From NCBI GenBank assembly GCA_008364785.1, contig VTTJ01000001.1:186001-250000 (forward strand): 64,000 bases of DNA, written 5' to 3'. Under the pieces are notes generated by a model, which saw only the letters and a list, made by a program, of their open reading frames with translations, was not told where the DNA came from and made no database searches. The stretch is from Bacillus sp. BGMRC 2118 (GTDB lineage: Bacteria; Bacillota; Bacilli; Bacillales; SA4). Below are positions 53,825 through 62,599 of this stretch, piece by piece. The translations under genes were made by a program, and so were the position numbers. The first letter of the stretch is position 1, and each line of letters opens with the position of its first letter.

Positions 53825-54283
53825 CTATCTAGTTGGTGTAGATTGCAATTCTTCAATTCTAGCAGCGACTGACTCCGTTAATTGTCTCGTCATTTCTGGT
53901 ACAGTAGACTGTAAGATAGAATTTACCATCTTCGCCATCGCACCTTGTGCGTTAATGGTTAAACTGCCGGTCATACGTGTTGTCTGATCTGTCAGTGATT
54001 GTGCTTCAAAAAAACCATGACCTGTAAATTTCTCGTTAATCCCTGTCAAGTTAAACGTAACTTTTGTAGGTTCAGACCAATTTGTAATATCGACCTTTAG
54101 GTGTACTTTCTTTTTCATTATACCGATGTCGCTTTTGAACTTCCATGTTGATTCTTTATCACTAAGTATTTCATGTGTAATATAGCCTGGTACTAAAGGT
54201 GCCCACTGGTCCATCTTAGAAACAAAACTCCAAACACTTTGTATGGGAGCATCCACATTCACACTATATATCTCACTTGGCAT
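53825..54283 (-). CDS. SRPBCC (CoxG-like) family protein
   Basis: 152 residues of the START/SRPBCC helix-grip fold: IYSVNVDAPIQSVWSFVSKM at the N-terminus, a string of beta strands and the long C-terminal helix MVNSILQSTVPEMTRQLTE. The arrangement is that of CoxG-like proteins, which may carry hydrophobic ligands. The ATG at 54283 follows AAAGGAG; the longer frame to 54310 includes that site. Confidence 0.75.
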   Translation of the reverse strand: MPSEIYSVNVDAPIQSVWSFVSKMDQWAPLVPGYITHEILSDKESTWKFKSDIGIMKKKVHLKVDITNWSEPTKVTFNLTGINEKFTGHGFFEAQSLTDQTTRMTGSLTINAQGAMAKMVNSILQSTVPEMTRQLTESVAARIEELQSTPTR

Positions 54284-54364
54284 ACAAGATCTCTCCTTTG
54301 TCAGCTTCATGATGTTAATACATATAACACTTATCTATATGAAAGGCCGATTTCTTGTAGTACA

Positions 54365-55189
54365 TTAATCTAAATCTATAATGGTGAACCCACTATTCTT
54401 CTGACGCTGAATACCTGCTTCAATATAACTTCGAACCAACATCCATTTTGAATGATTGACCTTTTTAAATGTTTGAAAAAATAAATTAGCCGTTTCAATT
54501 GGTTTTCGTTCAAGTTCTATTGTTGCTGAAATAATAACCATTCTCTCATCATCCTTCAACGGAAGAATGGAGATTTGTTCCAGAATCCATTGACCATCAT
54601 TTTCATTTACAAACTGAAAACCTTGTTCCCACCCTGCAATAGACTGTTCATAACCAAAATCAATTATTTCTCCTTGCGAAACTTCTCTGGCACTATAATC
54701 TTCAGCTATGTATTTCTGTAATTCTAGCAATGAAGAGGACCTCCAAGCATGTAAATAACCTTCTAGAGTCGTTTCAAAAGAATCATATATGAACCTACAT
54801 GAGAACCGCTCAACTCCTGGATACTTTTCACCTAAACTAGTAATGCTAAAACCACAATTTCTATAAAAATCCACGGCATCATTGTCAGTTTCTGCATATA
54901 AAATATGTACATTATGCTGTTGAATAACATATTGAATTAACTTTCTACCAATTCCAGCTTCTCTATATAGTGGATTAACAGCAATATGTCTAATTTCATA
55001 GCTGTCTCCACCTATATCTTCTATACCTATACAAGCAACAAAGATACCATCACGTTCATACCCATAAAGTGACTTGTTCTGGCTATGAATATACTGCTTT
55101 AATTCAAACTCAACTCTATCTTTAGAAGTGGCAAAAGTTAGGAGTTCCTTTATAACAGAATCAATAACAGCTGAATCTATTTTTTTCAT
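54365..55189 (-). CDS. GNAT acetyltransferase fused to an NTF2/SnoaL-like domain
   Basis: 274 residues. The N-terminal GNAT domain shows IRHIAVNPLYREAGIGRKLI (acetyl-CoA loop) and NDAVDFYRNCGFSI. From about residue 145, YLHAWRSSSLLELQKYIAED and the strands after it look like a SnoaL/DUF4440-type cone fold. It starts at the ATG 55189 preceded by GAGGAG. A methyltransferase gene lies 28 bp upstream on the same strand. The fusion suggests one small-molecule substrate handled by both domains, unproven. Confidence 0.7.
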   Translation of the reverse strand: MKKIDSAVIDSVIKELLTFATSKDRVEFELKQYIHSQNKSLYGYERDGIFVACIGIEDIGGDSYEIRHIAVNPLYREAGIGRKLIQYVIQQHNVHILYAETDNDAVDFYRNCGFSITSLGEKYPGVERFSCRFIYDSFETTLEGYLHAWRSSSLLELQKYIAEDYSAREVSQGEIIDFGYEQSIAGWEQGFQFVNENDGQWILEQISILPLKDDERMVIISATIELERKPIETANLFFQTFKKVNHSKWMLVRSYIEAGIQRQKNSGFTIIDLD

Positions 55190-55217
55190 AAATAAACTCC
55201 TCACAATCTTTAACTAT

Positions 55218-55997
55218 TTATAGGGAGATTTTCACTGCCCGTGTTGCCATAAACGTTTGGATATATTGATCAAGGACTCGAGTCCCTCCAAAATCATCTT
55301 CGTAAAATCCAGTTATGACAAATCCAGCATCTATTTGTCCTTGTATTTGATCCTCTAGTGTATGAGCATATTCTATTGTTTGGTTTGTTCTTATGTAATG
55401 TTCAACTTCGTCCTCTTTCAGATAATCCAACGTAGATGAGGGTACTTTATGCTTAACATCTAGATTTCCTTTTCTTTCTTCGTTATCATCAAATATAAAC
55501 AATAATGGATTTGTAAATCCAGAAATCAATACCCCGTTTGGCTTCATTACACGTGATGCTTCCTTCCAAACTTGGTGGACATCCTTAACAAATAAATTAG
55601 AAACAGGATGAACAATGATATCAAACGTTTCATCTTCAAAGTCACGTAAATCTGTCATATCAGCTTGAATTGTTTCTAGTTGTATGTTGTCTCGTTCTGC
55701 CACATATTCATCTTGTTCAAGTTGTTTTCTTGAGATATCAGTAACTGTAACATCTGCGCCGGCTGCTGCTAATATAGGACCTTGTTGACCACCGCCAGAA
55801 GCAAGACAGAGAATTTTTAGCCCTTTCATTGATGATGGAAACCATTGTCGTGGTACCACTTTTTCTGTTGTCACACAAATACTCCATTCTCCGTTTTTAC
55901 TTTTCTGTATCTCCTCAGAGCTTACCCTTTTCGTCCAGCGGGATCCCTCCTCTACCTTTTGGTCCCAAGCTTCACTGTTTTGTTTCGTAGTATCCAT
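55218..55997 (-). CDS. Class I SAM-dependent methyltransferase
   Basis: 259 residues. Motif I is ILCLASGGGQQGPILAAAGA (near residue 62), followed by VTVTDISRKQLEQ and the post-II region ETFDIIVHPVSNLFV. It belongs to the small-molecule methyltransferase group; the acceptor is unknown. AAGGAG lies eight bases from the ATG. Probably co-transcribed with the acetyltransferase fusion gene downstream. Confidence 0.82.
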   Translation of the reverse strand: MDTTKQNSEAWDQKVEEGSRWTKRVSSEEIQKSKNGEWSICVTTEKVVPRQWFPSSMKGLKILCLASGGGQQGPILAAAGADVTVTDISRKQLEQDEYVAERDNIQLETIQADMTDLRDFEDETFDIIVHPVSNLFVKDVHQVWKEASRVMKPNGVLISGFTNPLLFIFDDNEERKGNLDVKHKVPSSTLDYLKEDEVEHYIRTNQTIEYAHTLEDQIQGQIDAGFVITGFYEDDFGGTRVLDQYIQTFMATRAVKISL

Positions 55998-56286
55998 GCA
56001 TATATCTCCTTTTTGTTCCTGTGTATTCTAATGTAATTCTTTCGACATTTTATTCATTAATCCTTTAATCTTTTTTATCATACCGATCTTCTTGCACATA
56101 CAATTTTTATCTTGCTGTAGCAATTTATTTTAGTACATCATAATCAAATATTTTTATTGTTAACGGTATATCCGTATCCATGAAAGGAAAACTAACAATA
56201 GCTAGGAAAGTAATAGGACAAATCTATTATTAACCTATTTATGGACTCATACATAGTAGAAAAAATAAGATAAAGAGGTACTATTC

Positions 56287-57150
56287 ATGCCAGATTGGAT
56301 CGAAATATCGGTAAGAGCACTCCTGTTTATTTTGGCCCTCTTCATACTCACTAAGTTACTAGGTAAAAAACAAATATCTGAGATTTCATTCTTTGAATAT
56401 ATATCAGGAATAACAATCGGAAGTATTGCATCTGAAGTTATCATGAAACTAGAGGCAAATATTTTTAATGGTTTAATCGGAATTTTTGTCTTTGGTTTTG
56501 TGACCGTACTTGTCGATCTTCTATCCATTAAGAGTAAAAAGTTTCGAGAAATAGCAGAAGGAAAAGCAACTGTATTTATCCAAGATGGGAAAATATTGGA
56601 TAAAAATTTAAGGAAAGAACGATATTCATTGGATGAATTAAACACCCTACTTCGGAAGAAAGATGTATTTAATTTTGCAGATGTAGAATTTGCTGTACTA
56701 GAACCGAGTGGGGAACTAACTGTATTGTTAAAAAAAGAGAACAGACCAGTAACGTTGAAGGACTTGAAAATTAGCACAACTCCGGAAAAAGAACCACAAA
56801 CTGTTGTAATGGATGGTGAAATCATTCACTCCTCATTACTTGCAGCTGGAAAAAATCTACGTTGGTTACATACAGAGTTAGAAAAATTGAAGGTGACTAT
56901 AAAGGAAATCTTCCTTGCCCAAGTTGATTCATTTGGTGTTTTAACGATTGATTTTTACGATGACCACCACATTGGTGCAGATACTTCAAATGAAAAAGAT
57001 CCTTTAATTTCCTTGTTAAAAAAATGCGAAACAGAATTAAAGCATTTGGCTATACAAACCAAAACAGAAGCAGAAAAAAGATTATATGATGAAAATCATC
57101 AAAAGCTAGATACTATTATTTCAGCATTATCACCTTATTTAAAGAGATAA
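56287..57150 (+). CDS. DUF421 (YetF/YrbG-type) membrane protein
   Basis: 287 residues. Three N-terminal membrane helices contain the family signature LLGKKQISEISFFEYISGIT and VDLLSIKSKKFR. The DUF421 cytoplasmic domain follows, with LRKERYSLDELNTLLRKKDVFNFADVEFAVLEPSG read in two parts. The C-terminal 60 residues are helical. Bacillus paralogues are linked with spore and membrane homeostasis, but the activity is unknown. AAGAGG precedes the ATG. Single gene, convergent with the MCP gene. Confidence 0.85.
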   Translation: MPDWIEISVRALLFILALFILTKLLGKKQISEISFFEYISGITIGSIASEVIMKLEANIFNGLIGIFVFGFVTVLVDLLSIKSKKFREIAEGKATVFIQDGKILDKNLRKERYSLDELNTLLRKKDVFNFADVEFAVLEPSGELTVLLKKENRPVTLKDLKISTTPEKEPQTVVMDGEIIHSSLLAAGKNLRWLHTELEKLKVTIKEIFLAQVDSFGVLTIDFYDDHHIGADTSNEKDPLISLLKKCETELKHLAIQTKTEAEKRLYDENHQKLDTIISALSPYLKR

Positions 57151-57190
57151 GAAAGCTCTCCATTCCTTATAAATGAAGAGCTTTCTCAAG
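57151..57190. terminator. Bidirectional terminator between DUF421 and MCP genes
   Basis: GAAAGCTCT pairs with AGAGCTTTC, with further pairing of CATT and AATG inside. Confidence 0.8.
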
Positions 57191-57191
57191 T

Positions 57192-58892
57192 TTATACTTT
57201 GAACTTACTAATCAATTCTTGTAAATTCTCTGCCATTTTAGATAATGAATTTGCCGAAGAAGAAATCTCCTCCATTGAAGCTAACTGTTCCTCAGTAGCT
57301 GCTGCAACTTCCTGAGTACCAGCAGCAGATTCAGCCGCAACCTCAGAAATGAGACTCATGGATTGAACCATTTGTTCTGTACCTGCAGCCATTTGTTCAA
57401 CGGAAGAAGATACTTCTTGTATCTGCGAGTTCACTTCATGGATAGAATCATTAATAAGATTAAAAGACATACCCGCTGTATTGACAACTTCAATTCCATC
57501 TTGAACTTCTTTTGTAGCAGATTCCATTGATATAACAGCTTTATTTGTTTCACTTTGAATTGAAGCAATTAACTCTGATATTTGTCCAGCAGAAGATGCT
57601 GATTGTTCTGCCAGCTTACGTACTTCATCGGCTACGACAGCAAAGCCTCTTCCGTGTTCTCCAGCTCTAGCTGCTTCAATCGCTGCATTTAGGGCTAGTA
57701 AATTCGTTTGTTCAGCAATTCCTGTAATAACAGAGAGTATGTTTCCAATCTCTTTTGATTGTTCACCTAATCCCTTGACTACATCTCCAAGTCCGTTTAC
57801 TGTACTTGAAATCGAATTCATCTGTTTCACAGCTGTCTTAATCACTTCTCCACCTTCAGCTGCTTTTTCAGACGCAGTTGAAGCAGTTGTTGACACTTGG
57901 TTGGCATTTGTAGATATTTGGTTGATTCCAATGGAAAGTTCTTGAATGGTTGTTTTTGTTTCTTCAACACTTTTCACTTGCTTATCAACCCCTGCTGTAA
58001 CTTCTTGCATCGTTACAGCCACTTGTTCAGTTGCATGAGTTGTCTGTTCTGAGCTAGCTGTTAATTCTTCTGATGATGCTGCAACTTGTTCGGCTGTTAG
58101 GCCAACTTGCTCAATTAATGTACGAAGATTTTGCGTCATTGTATTGATCGTCTTTGCTAAGTCACCAATTTCATCTTTATTTTTCACGTTTATCTCGTCA
58201 GCCGTTAAATCTCCATTCCCGATTTGTTCAGCCACTTTACTCATCATAATTAAAGGTTTAGAGATAATATGAGAGATGATAAGGGCTATCGCAACTCCAA
58301 GTAGAAGTGCTACTATAGATAAGGCTGATATCATTGCAATTCCAGACTTATTTATGGCAACTGATTCATCCGTAGCTTTTTTCGCGCCATTTTGATTGAA
58401 AATAATCAGTTCATTAATCTTAGTATTTGCTTCCTCCCATTTTGGATTTGCCTCTTTTTGTACTTCATTCGCTTTTTCAAAGTTGTTCATTCTTCCATAG
58501 TTCAAAATTGATGTAAAGTTCTGAGTATAAGCATCATAGTTTGTGACGAAGGCAGTAAATAATTCTTTTTCCTCATCACCTGTAATTAGTGGTTCATATT
58601 CCGCAATCGTTTTTCTGATGTTCTGATCAGTTTCTTCAATCTCACTGCTGAGTTTATTCATTTCTTCTTGATCTTGTTCTAAAACATACTTTAATAATAA
58701 ACGTTGAATATCGGATACATCTCCGTTTAAATTTCCAAGAAGTGTTACACTAGGCATCCAGTTTCCATCTATCTCATTTGTTTTTTCACCCATGCCGTTC
58801 ATCTTCAGGAATGAGACTGCACTTACGGCTAGCATTAACATTAACACTAACATAAAACCACTAAGTAACTTGGTTCTAATATTTAACTTCAA
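57192..58892 (-). CDS. Methyl-accepting chemotaxis protein with 4HB sensor
   Basis: 566 residues: membrane helix (about 9-28), a four-helix-bundle MCP sensor, a second helix (about 190-210), HAMP, and the signalling domain with [20 protein letters not shown] at the tip. Several QEV/ASSEEL segments are probable methylation helices. The TTG start at 58892 is eight bases from AAAGGAG; a GTG at 58901 overlaps it. A SigD-type promoter lies 45 bp upstream, placing it in the motility regulon. Confidence 0.92.
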   Translation of the reverse strand: MKLNIRTKLLSGFMLVLMLMLAVSAVSFLKMNGMGEKTNEIDGNWMPSVTLLGNLNGDVSDIQRLLLKYVLEQDQEEMNKLSSEIEETDQNIRKTIAEYEPLITGDEEKELFTAFVTNYDAYTQNFTSILNYGRMNNFEKANEVQKEANPKWEEANTKINELIIFNQNGAKKATDESVAINKSGIAMISALSIVALLLGVAIALIISHIISKPLIMMSKVAEQIGNGDLTADEINVKNKDEIGDLAKTINTMTQNLRTLIEQVGLTAEQVAASSEELTASSEQTTHATEQVAVTMQEVTAGVDKQVKSVEETKTTIQELSIGINQISTNANQVSTTASTASEKAAEGGEVIKTAVKQMNSISSTVNGLGDVVKGLGEQSKEIGNILSVITGIAEQTNLLALNAAIEAARAGEHGRGFAVVADEVRKLAEQSASSAGQISELIASIQSETNKAVISMESATKEVQDGIEVVNTAGMSFNLINDSIHEVNSQIQEVSSSVEQMAAGTEQMVQSMSLISEVAAESAAGTQEVAAATEEQLASMEEISSSANSLSKMAENLQELISKFKV

Positions 58893-58936
58893 ATCTATCA
58901 CTCCTTTAGTATAGTGCTCTCAATTGTACATACTAT

Positions 58937-58962
58937 ATATCGGCATTTAGTCAATTGGTTTG
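58937..58962 (-). promoter_or_regulatory. SigD (flagellar sigma factor) type promoter
   Basis: Minus strand: CAAA (58962-58959), 14 bp, then GCCGATAT (58944-58937), a perfect match to the SigD -10 element and a 3/4 match to the TAAA -35 element, just upstream of the MCP gene. Confidence 0.75.
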
Positions 58963-59016
58963 CTCAAGTAAATTTTCCCATAAAAAAAAGCTAAGCATTT
59001 ATTTCAAACTTAGCTG

Positions 59017-59967
59017 TTACTCACAAACAATAATTTGTCTGTCTAATCTACCTTTCTTTAGAACACAGCGATCCATAATCGTAAAACCAGCATCCCTAAT
59101 AATTGAATCAATGTTTTCAATCGTAATGATAACAATTCTATTTGTAAATCTTCTTGCACTTGATAACATTTCTAATTGTTCTTGTGATGAGATAACTGAA
59201 CATAAATTATAAGGCATATCAATAATAGCAGCATCATATTGTTCTGTTACATCCCGGATATCAAGGTATTTCACATCGGTCTTATATCCAAAATGAGCAA
59301 TATTTTCTCTTGTACCTTGTAAAATTAGTGGATTACGATCACTTCCTACGATATCAACACCCATACTCAATCCTTCTACTAAGACTGTTCCAATGCCGCA
59401 ACAAGGATCAATCACTTTTTTATTTACAATAGAGGGTACAGCAATATTCACAACTGCTCTTGCAACCCGTGTATTTAGGGCAGTGGAATAACTATTCGGT
59501 TTTGTTTGGTGCCTAAGCCAAACAGCCTCATTTTTATGGTAATTCCCGACAAACCACTTTTGATCGAAATAAACTATACCATAATAATGATCAGGATGAT
59601 CCATGTGAACGTCACCAGGAATGTTCATCCCAATTTCCCTCTCTATTCTCCGGCGTTGATTCAAACCTATCTTATTTTCTAATTCATCATGTCTAACAAA
59701 GATCGTTTTATACGTTTTTGTAGTAACTGGGATGTTCTTGACCATCTCCAATAATTCATCATAACTATCAGCTTCAACTATTATATCAATTCTTTCACGC
59801 ATAAACGGGCTACGACTAACATCAAAGGAGATCTCACTAATGAATGTAGTTGTTTCAATTTCCTTTTCAAAGATTGTACGGAGCTCAAGTTCACATAACG
59901 AAAGTTCCTCAACTCGGCTTGCATATGTATAAATATACTTTGACTTCTGCTGCATATTACTTTTCAA
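59017..59967 (-). CDS. TRM11-like SAM-dependent RNA methyltransferase
   Basis: 316 residues. An N-terminal THUMP-like region (to about residue 150, with NYHKNEAVWLRHQTKPNSYS) is followed by a Rossmann methyltransferase: VIDPCCGIGTVLVEGLSMG (motif I), VGSDRNP, and the catalytic motif DMPYNL in place of the usual DPPY. The family modifies guanine N2 in tRNA or rRNA. A TTG start with AAAGGATG nine bases upstream is chosen; an ATG four codons in is the alternative. Single gene. Confidence 0.78.
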   Translation of the reverse strand: MKSNMQQKSKYIYTYASRVEELSLCELELRTIFEKEIETTTFISEISFDVSRSPFMRERIDIIVEADSYDELLEMVKNIPVTTKTYKTIFVRHDELENKIGLNQRRRIEREIGMNIPGDVHMDHPDHYYGIVYFDQKWFVGNYHKNEAVWLRHQTKPNSYSTALNTRVARAVVNIAVPSIVNKKVIDPCCGIGTVLVEGLSMGVDIVGSDRNPLILQGTRENIAHFGYKTDVKYLDIRDVTEQYDAAIIDMPYNLCSVISSQEQLEMLSSARRFTNRIVIITIENIDSIIRDAGFTIMDRCVLKKGRLDRQIIVCE

Positions 59968-60076
59968 TCATGCTCATCCTTTAACACTTTACTTTTCATT
60001 AACTTCTCTATTATAAAGGAAGTTAAATCAGAATCTAGTGGAAATTAAAAAGAGCATCTACTGACGCTCTTTTCTG

Positions 60077-60610
60077 TTACTTAAATACAGTTGCAATAAC
60101 CTGATCAACTGTCATATCACTAGTAAGGGTGTATGTTCCAAGACGCAGCTTGTTTGCTACACCTCTCTTGTCTACTTCCAGTACGAATCCCATTGCTGTA
60201 TCGGTAATTTTCAAATCAACTAGAACTTTACCTACATCAAAACTCGTCATGCCTTCTGTGACATTAAGGACGGTTTGAGTAACTGCTTCAGGTTCTGGTT
60301 CTGGTTCTGGCTCTGTTGCTTCTGTTGGCTCCGTAACAGGAGCGGATGTTTCAGTTGATTCCATCTCGGTATCTTCTGGAGACTCAGTCTTTTCTTCTAC
60401 TTGGTTTGAAGCTAGTTGTGTCTGCATCTCCTCATCCGTATATATGAGGTAGCCTTCTTCAGCTAACATTGATTTCATATCTTCTACTGATAATTCATCG
60501 ACTTTTTGTTCAGCCCGCAAATTTGTATCACTTAGAAAATAGATGGCACCAATAAAAGAGCTTGCCACAACCAACCCTGCAGCAAAGCTTCTCATTTGCT
60601 TCGTATCCAT
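60077..60610 (-). CDS. Membrane-anchored protein with MltG/YceG-like N-terminal domain only
   Basis: 177 residues: one membrane helix (about 8-26), an acidic linker of Thr/Glu/Pro (TEATEPEPEPEPEA), and a C-terminal domain of about 60 residues (GMTSFDVGKVLVDL, KLRLGTYTLTSDMTVDQVI) resembling the LysM-like module at the start of YceG/MltG. The catalytic lytic transglycosylase part is absent. It overlaps the upstream gene by one base (TAATG), so the two are translationally coupled. Confidence 0.7.
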   Translation of the reverse strand: MDTKQMRSFAAGLVVASSFIGAIYFLSDTNLRAEQKVDELSVEDMKSMLAEEGYLIYTDEEMQTQLASNQVEEKTESPEDTEMESTETSAPVTEPTEATEPEPEPEPEAVTQTVLNVTEGMTSFDVGKVLVDLKITDTAMGFVLEVDKRGVANKLRLGTYTLTSDMTVDQVIATVFK

Positions 60611-60975
60611 TAAGCTTCTCTCCTCTCGTCCTTTAAACCTACGTAAGGAGATAGTAATTGTTCAATTTCTTGAACAAGTAGGTTTTCTTTTGCAGCAATA
60701 CTTTCAATTGAGTAGCCTCTTCTATATAAATCTAGTAACTCACGTAATTGAGTACGCTCTGGAGTATGAATACTTCTTTCTTGTGTCATAATTTCTAAAT
60801 CTAACTCTACGTGTCGAACTTTTTCTTCAAGCTTATTCATTTCCTCCATGAAATTTAAATACATCATATCGACCTTTTGTTTCTCGCTTGTCGCCGCTTG
60901 TTTACTCTTTACAAAGGATAAAATAAGTATAACTGTTGCCGCGATAAATAAAATGGCCAGTTCCCATTCCATCAT
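60610..60975 (-). CDS. SwrB/DUF6115-like membrane-anchored coiled-coil protein
   Basis: 121 residues: one N-terminal membrane helix (LAILFIAATVILILSFV), a coiled coil (FMEEMNKLEEKVRHVELDLE) and a short C-terminal helix-turn-helix-like motif, LYRRGYSIESIAAKENLLVQ EIEQLL read together, seen in SwrB-type proteins. The ATG at 60975 is eight bases from GGGAGGG. It is the first gene of a two-gene operon with the MltG-like protein. Confidence 0.6.
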   Translation of the reverse strand: MMEWELAILFIAATVILILSFVKSKQAATSEKQKVDMMYLNFMEEMNKLEEKVRHVELDLEIMTQERSIHTPERTQLRELLDLYRRGYSIESIAAKENLLVQEIEQLLSPYVGLKDERREA

Positions 60976-61214
60976 TTTTTTGCCCTCCCTCACATTTTAA
61001 TCCCTTCAATAGGTAAACGCAAAAATGGTTATATATTCTCTCTATCTAACAATTTAATATTATACAAAGAAAAGAGGGGGAATTCGACATTTTTCTAAAA
61101 AACATGACAATAGTCAGATGTTATTGTTAATATTTACACAAAAATTAAGCAAAAAAATAGTTATATATGTACTTAATTAAATATCCCCTCAAAAGAGAGA
61201 CCTTCATTTAAGAA

Positions 61215-61393
61215 GGCTCTTTTCTAAGACTTTGTTGCTTTTCGTACACTTATTGTGTGTACAACCAGTTTTAGAAGTAAACGGGGTTGAATTAGAAAAG
61301 AGCAACTCTCTTTATGTATAGAAGTACATAGATACTAAGGTAAAAATCCGGCTTCCCGAGATTTTTACGAAAAACAACATTCAATACCAAAAC
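61215..61393 (+). repeat. Family A structured repeat, copy A3
   Basis: The clearest copy. Outer stem GCTCTTTTCTAA (61216-61227) pairs perfectly with TTAGAAAAGAGC (61292-61303). Inner GTACAC and GTGTGTAC form a local stem. The second hairpin GTAAAAATC (61340-61348) pairs with GATTTTTAC (61360-61368), with CGG/CCG extending it. It occupies most of the 500-bp interval 60976-61498, in which no gene is seen. Confidence 0.82.
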
Positions 61394-61452
61394 ATCCTCT
61401 AAGTAAGATGTCTCACCACTCATCGCTTTGCTTTCATAGTAGTAAATAGAAA

Positions 61453-61485
61453 TAAAAAAGAGAGTGTATTTTTCAACACTCTCTC
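61453..61485 (-). terminator. Intrinsic terminator
   Basis: AGAGAGTGT/ACACTCTCT stem followed on the minus strand by six Ts, just past the flavoprotein gene. Confidence 0.85.
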
Positions 61486-61498
61486 CATCTGTAAAACT

Positions 61499-62065
61499 TT
61501 ATGATTTTAATACATCATGATCAACGTATCTTTCACCATTTAATTCACTGATAACATTAATTGCTACTTTAGCACCATCACCTGCAGTAATGATGGTATG
61601 TACACTTACACCTGCAATTGTACCAGCTGCCCAAATACCATCAATTTCAGTTTTACCGTTTACATCTACTTGAACATTTTTAGGAATTCTCGGTTCTGAA
61701 CCAGGCTTTGTTGTTAAGCCAATTTGCTCAGCCAAATCAGCTAAAAGTCCTGTTGCTAAAATTACATGTTTCGCTTCATACGATTGTCCATCAGTTTCAA
61801 CGGTAAATCCATTATCACCTTTAACAATATTAGTCACAGTCGCTTCAACTAGCTCTGCACCAAATTTTGTTGCCTGTTTTTTACCAATTTCAACTAAATC
61901 TGGCCCCGTTGTTTCCATAACTCCAAAGTGGTTTTCTACCCAAGCACGCTTTGTAATTGACTTGTCATTATCTACTAATAACGTTTTTTTACCTGCCTTT
62001 GCCGCGAATATAGCGGCACTAGCTCCTGCTGGACCTGCTCCAATGACCACGATTTCATACATCAT
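61499..62065 (-). CDS. Short FAD-dependent oxidoreductase (thioredoxin-reductase-like, FAD domain only)
   Basis: 188 residues. The dinucleotide-binding motif VIGAGPAGASAAIFAAKAGK starts at residue 6, HVILATGLL and the FAD-contacting GIWAAGTIAG follow. The NADPH-binding domain and redox CxxC of true thioredoxin reductases are missing, leaving an FAD domain of about half size. Such short flavoproteins occur in Bacillus with unknown electron partners. TAAAGGAGG lies seven bases from the first of two ATGs. Confidence 0.8.
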   Translation of the reverse strand: MMYEIVVIGAGPAGASAAIFAAKAGKKTLLVDNDKSITKRAWVENHFGVMETTGPDLVEIGKKQATKFGAELVEATVTNIVKGDNGFTVETDGQSYEAKHVILATGLLADLAEQIGLTTKPGSEPRIPKNVQVDVNGKTEIDGIWAAGTIAGVSVHTIITAGDGAKVAINVISELNGERYVDHDVLKS

Positions 62066-62207
62066 ACATTCCTCCTTTAATTAACATTGAATTTATTTTA
62101 GTAAACCGAAATGTATGAAGTCAAATAATATGCATTCAAGGTTTTTTTATAAAAAAGATATAAATAAAAAGTCATCTACTAGGAAAGATAGGACAACTCT
62201 CAGACTG

Positions 62208-62438
62208 TTAACTAAAAAAACCTAAAGCGTATTTTATTCCATCTTCAACATCCTTTGTTTCATACCCTTCCAGATCTTCATGTGAGATTTCTAGTTCTGT
62301 TCGCGTTAAAGCATAACCACTATCAAGATTTACATCAAGAGTTACACGATACCCATTTTCAGACGGCTTCACTTCAATAATGTCGTAATCCCGAATTGCA
62401 GTACCTGTTTCATATTCTACTGGCTCTAGTTCAGACAT
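62208..62438 (-). CDS. Uncharacterised small acidic protein
   Basis: 76 residues, acidic and soluble, probably a beta-rich fold (RDYDIIEVKPSENGYRVTLD) with a C-terminal helix DVEDGIKYALGFF. GGAGGATCAAAAC precedes the ATG at 62438; the longer TTG frame overlaps this site. No family is recognised. It looks like a gas-vesicle-GvpO-type size only by chance; no such genes are nearby. Confidence 0.55.
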   Translation of the reverse strand: MSELEPVEYETGTAIRDYDIIEVKPSENGYRVTLDVNLDSGYALTRTELEISHEDLEGYETKDVEDGIKYALGFFS

Positions 62439-62550
62439 GTTTTGATCCTCCAACAGTTGTATATTTTAATTGGACTGCTAGTATTTTTAACCAAACTTGC
62501 GGAGTCGATACGTCATATAAAAGAACTATTACAATTTTTCTATAATATAG

Positions 62551-62588
62551 AAAAAAGAACCCAATTAATAGTCATTGAGTTCTCTTTG
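62551..62588 (-). terminator. Intrinsic terminator of the YhgE/Pip gene
   Basis: AGAACCCAAT pairs with ATTGAGTTCT (one mismatch), followed on the minus strand by TTTTTTC. Confidence 0.75.
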
Positions 62589-62599
62589 TACATTAAAAC

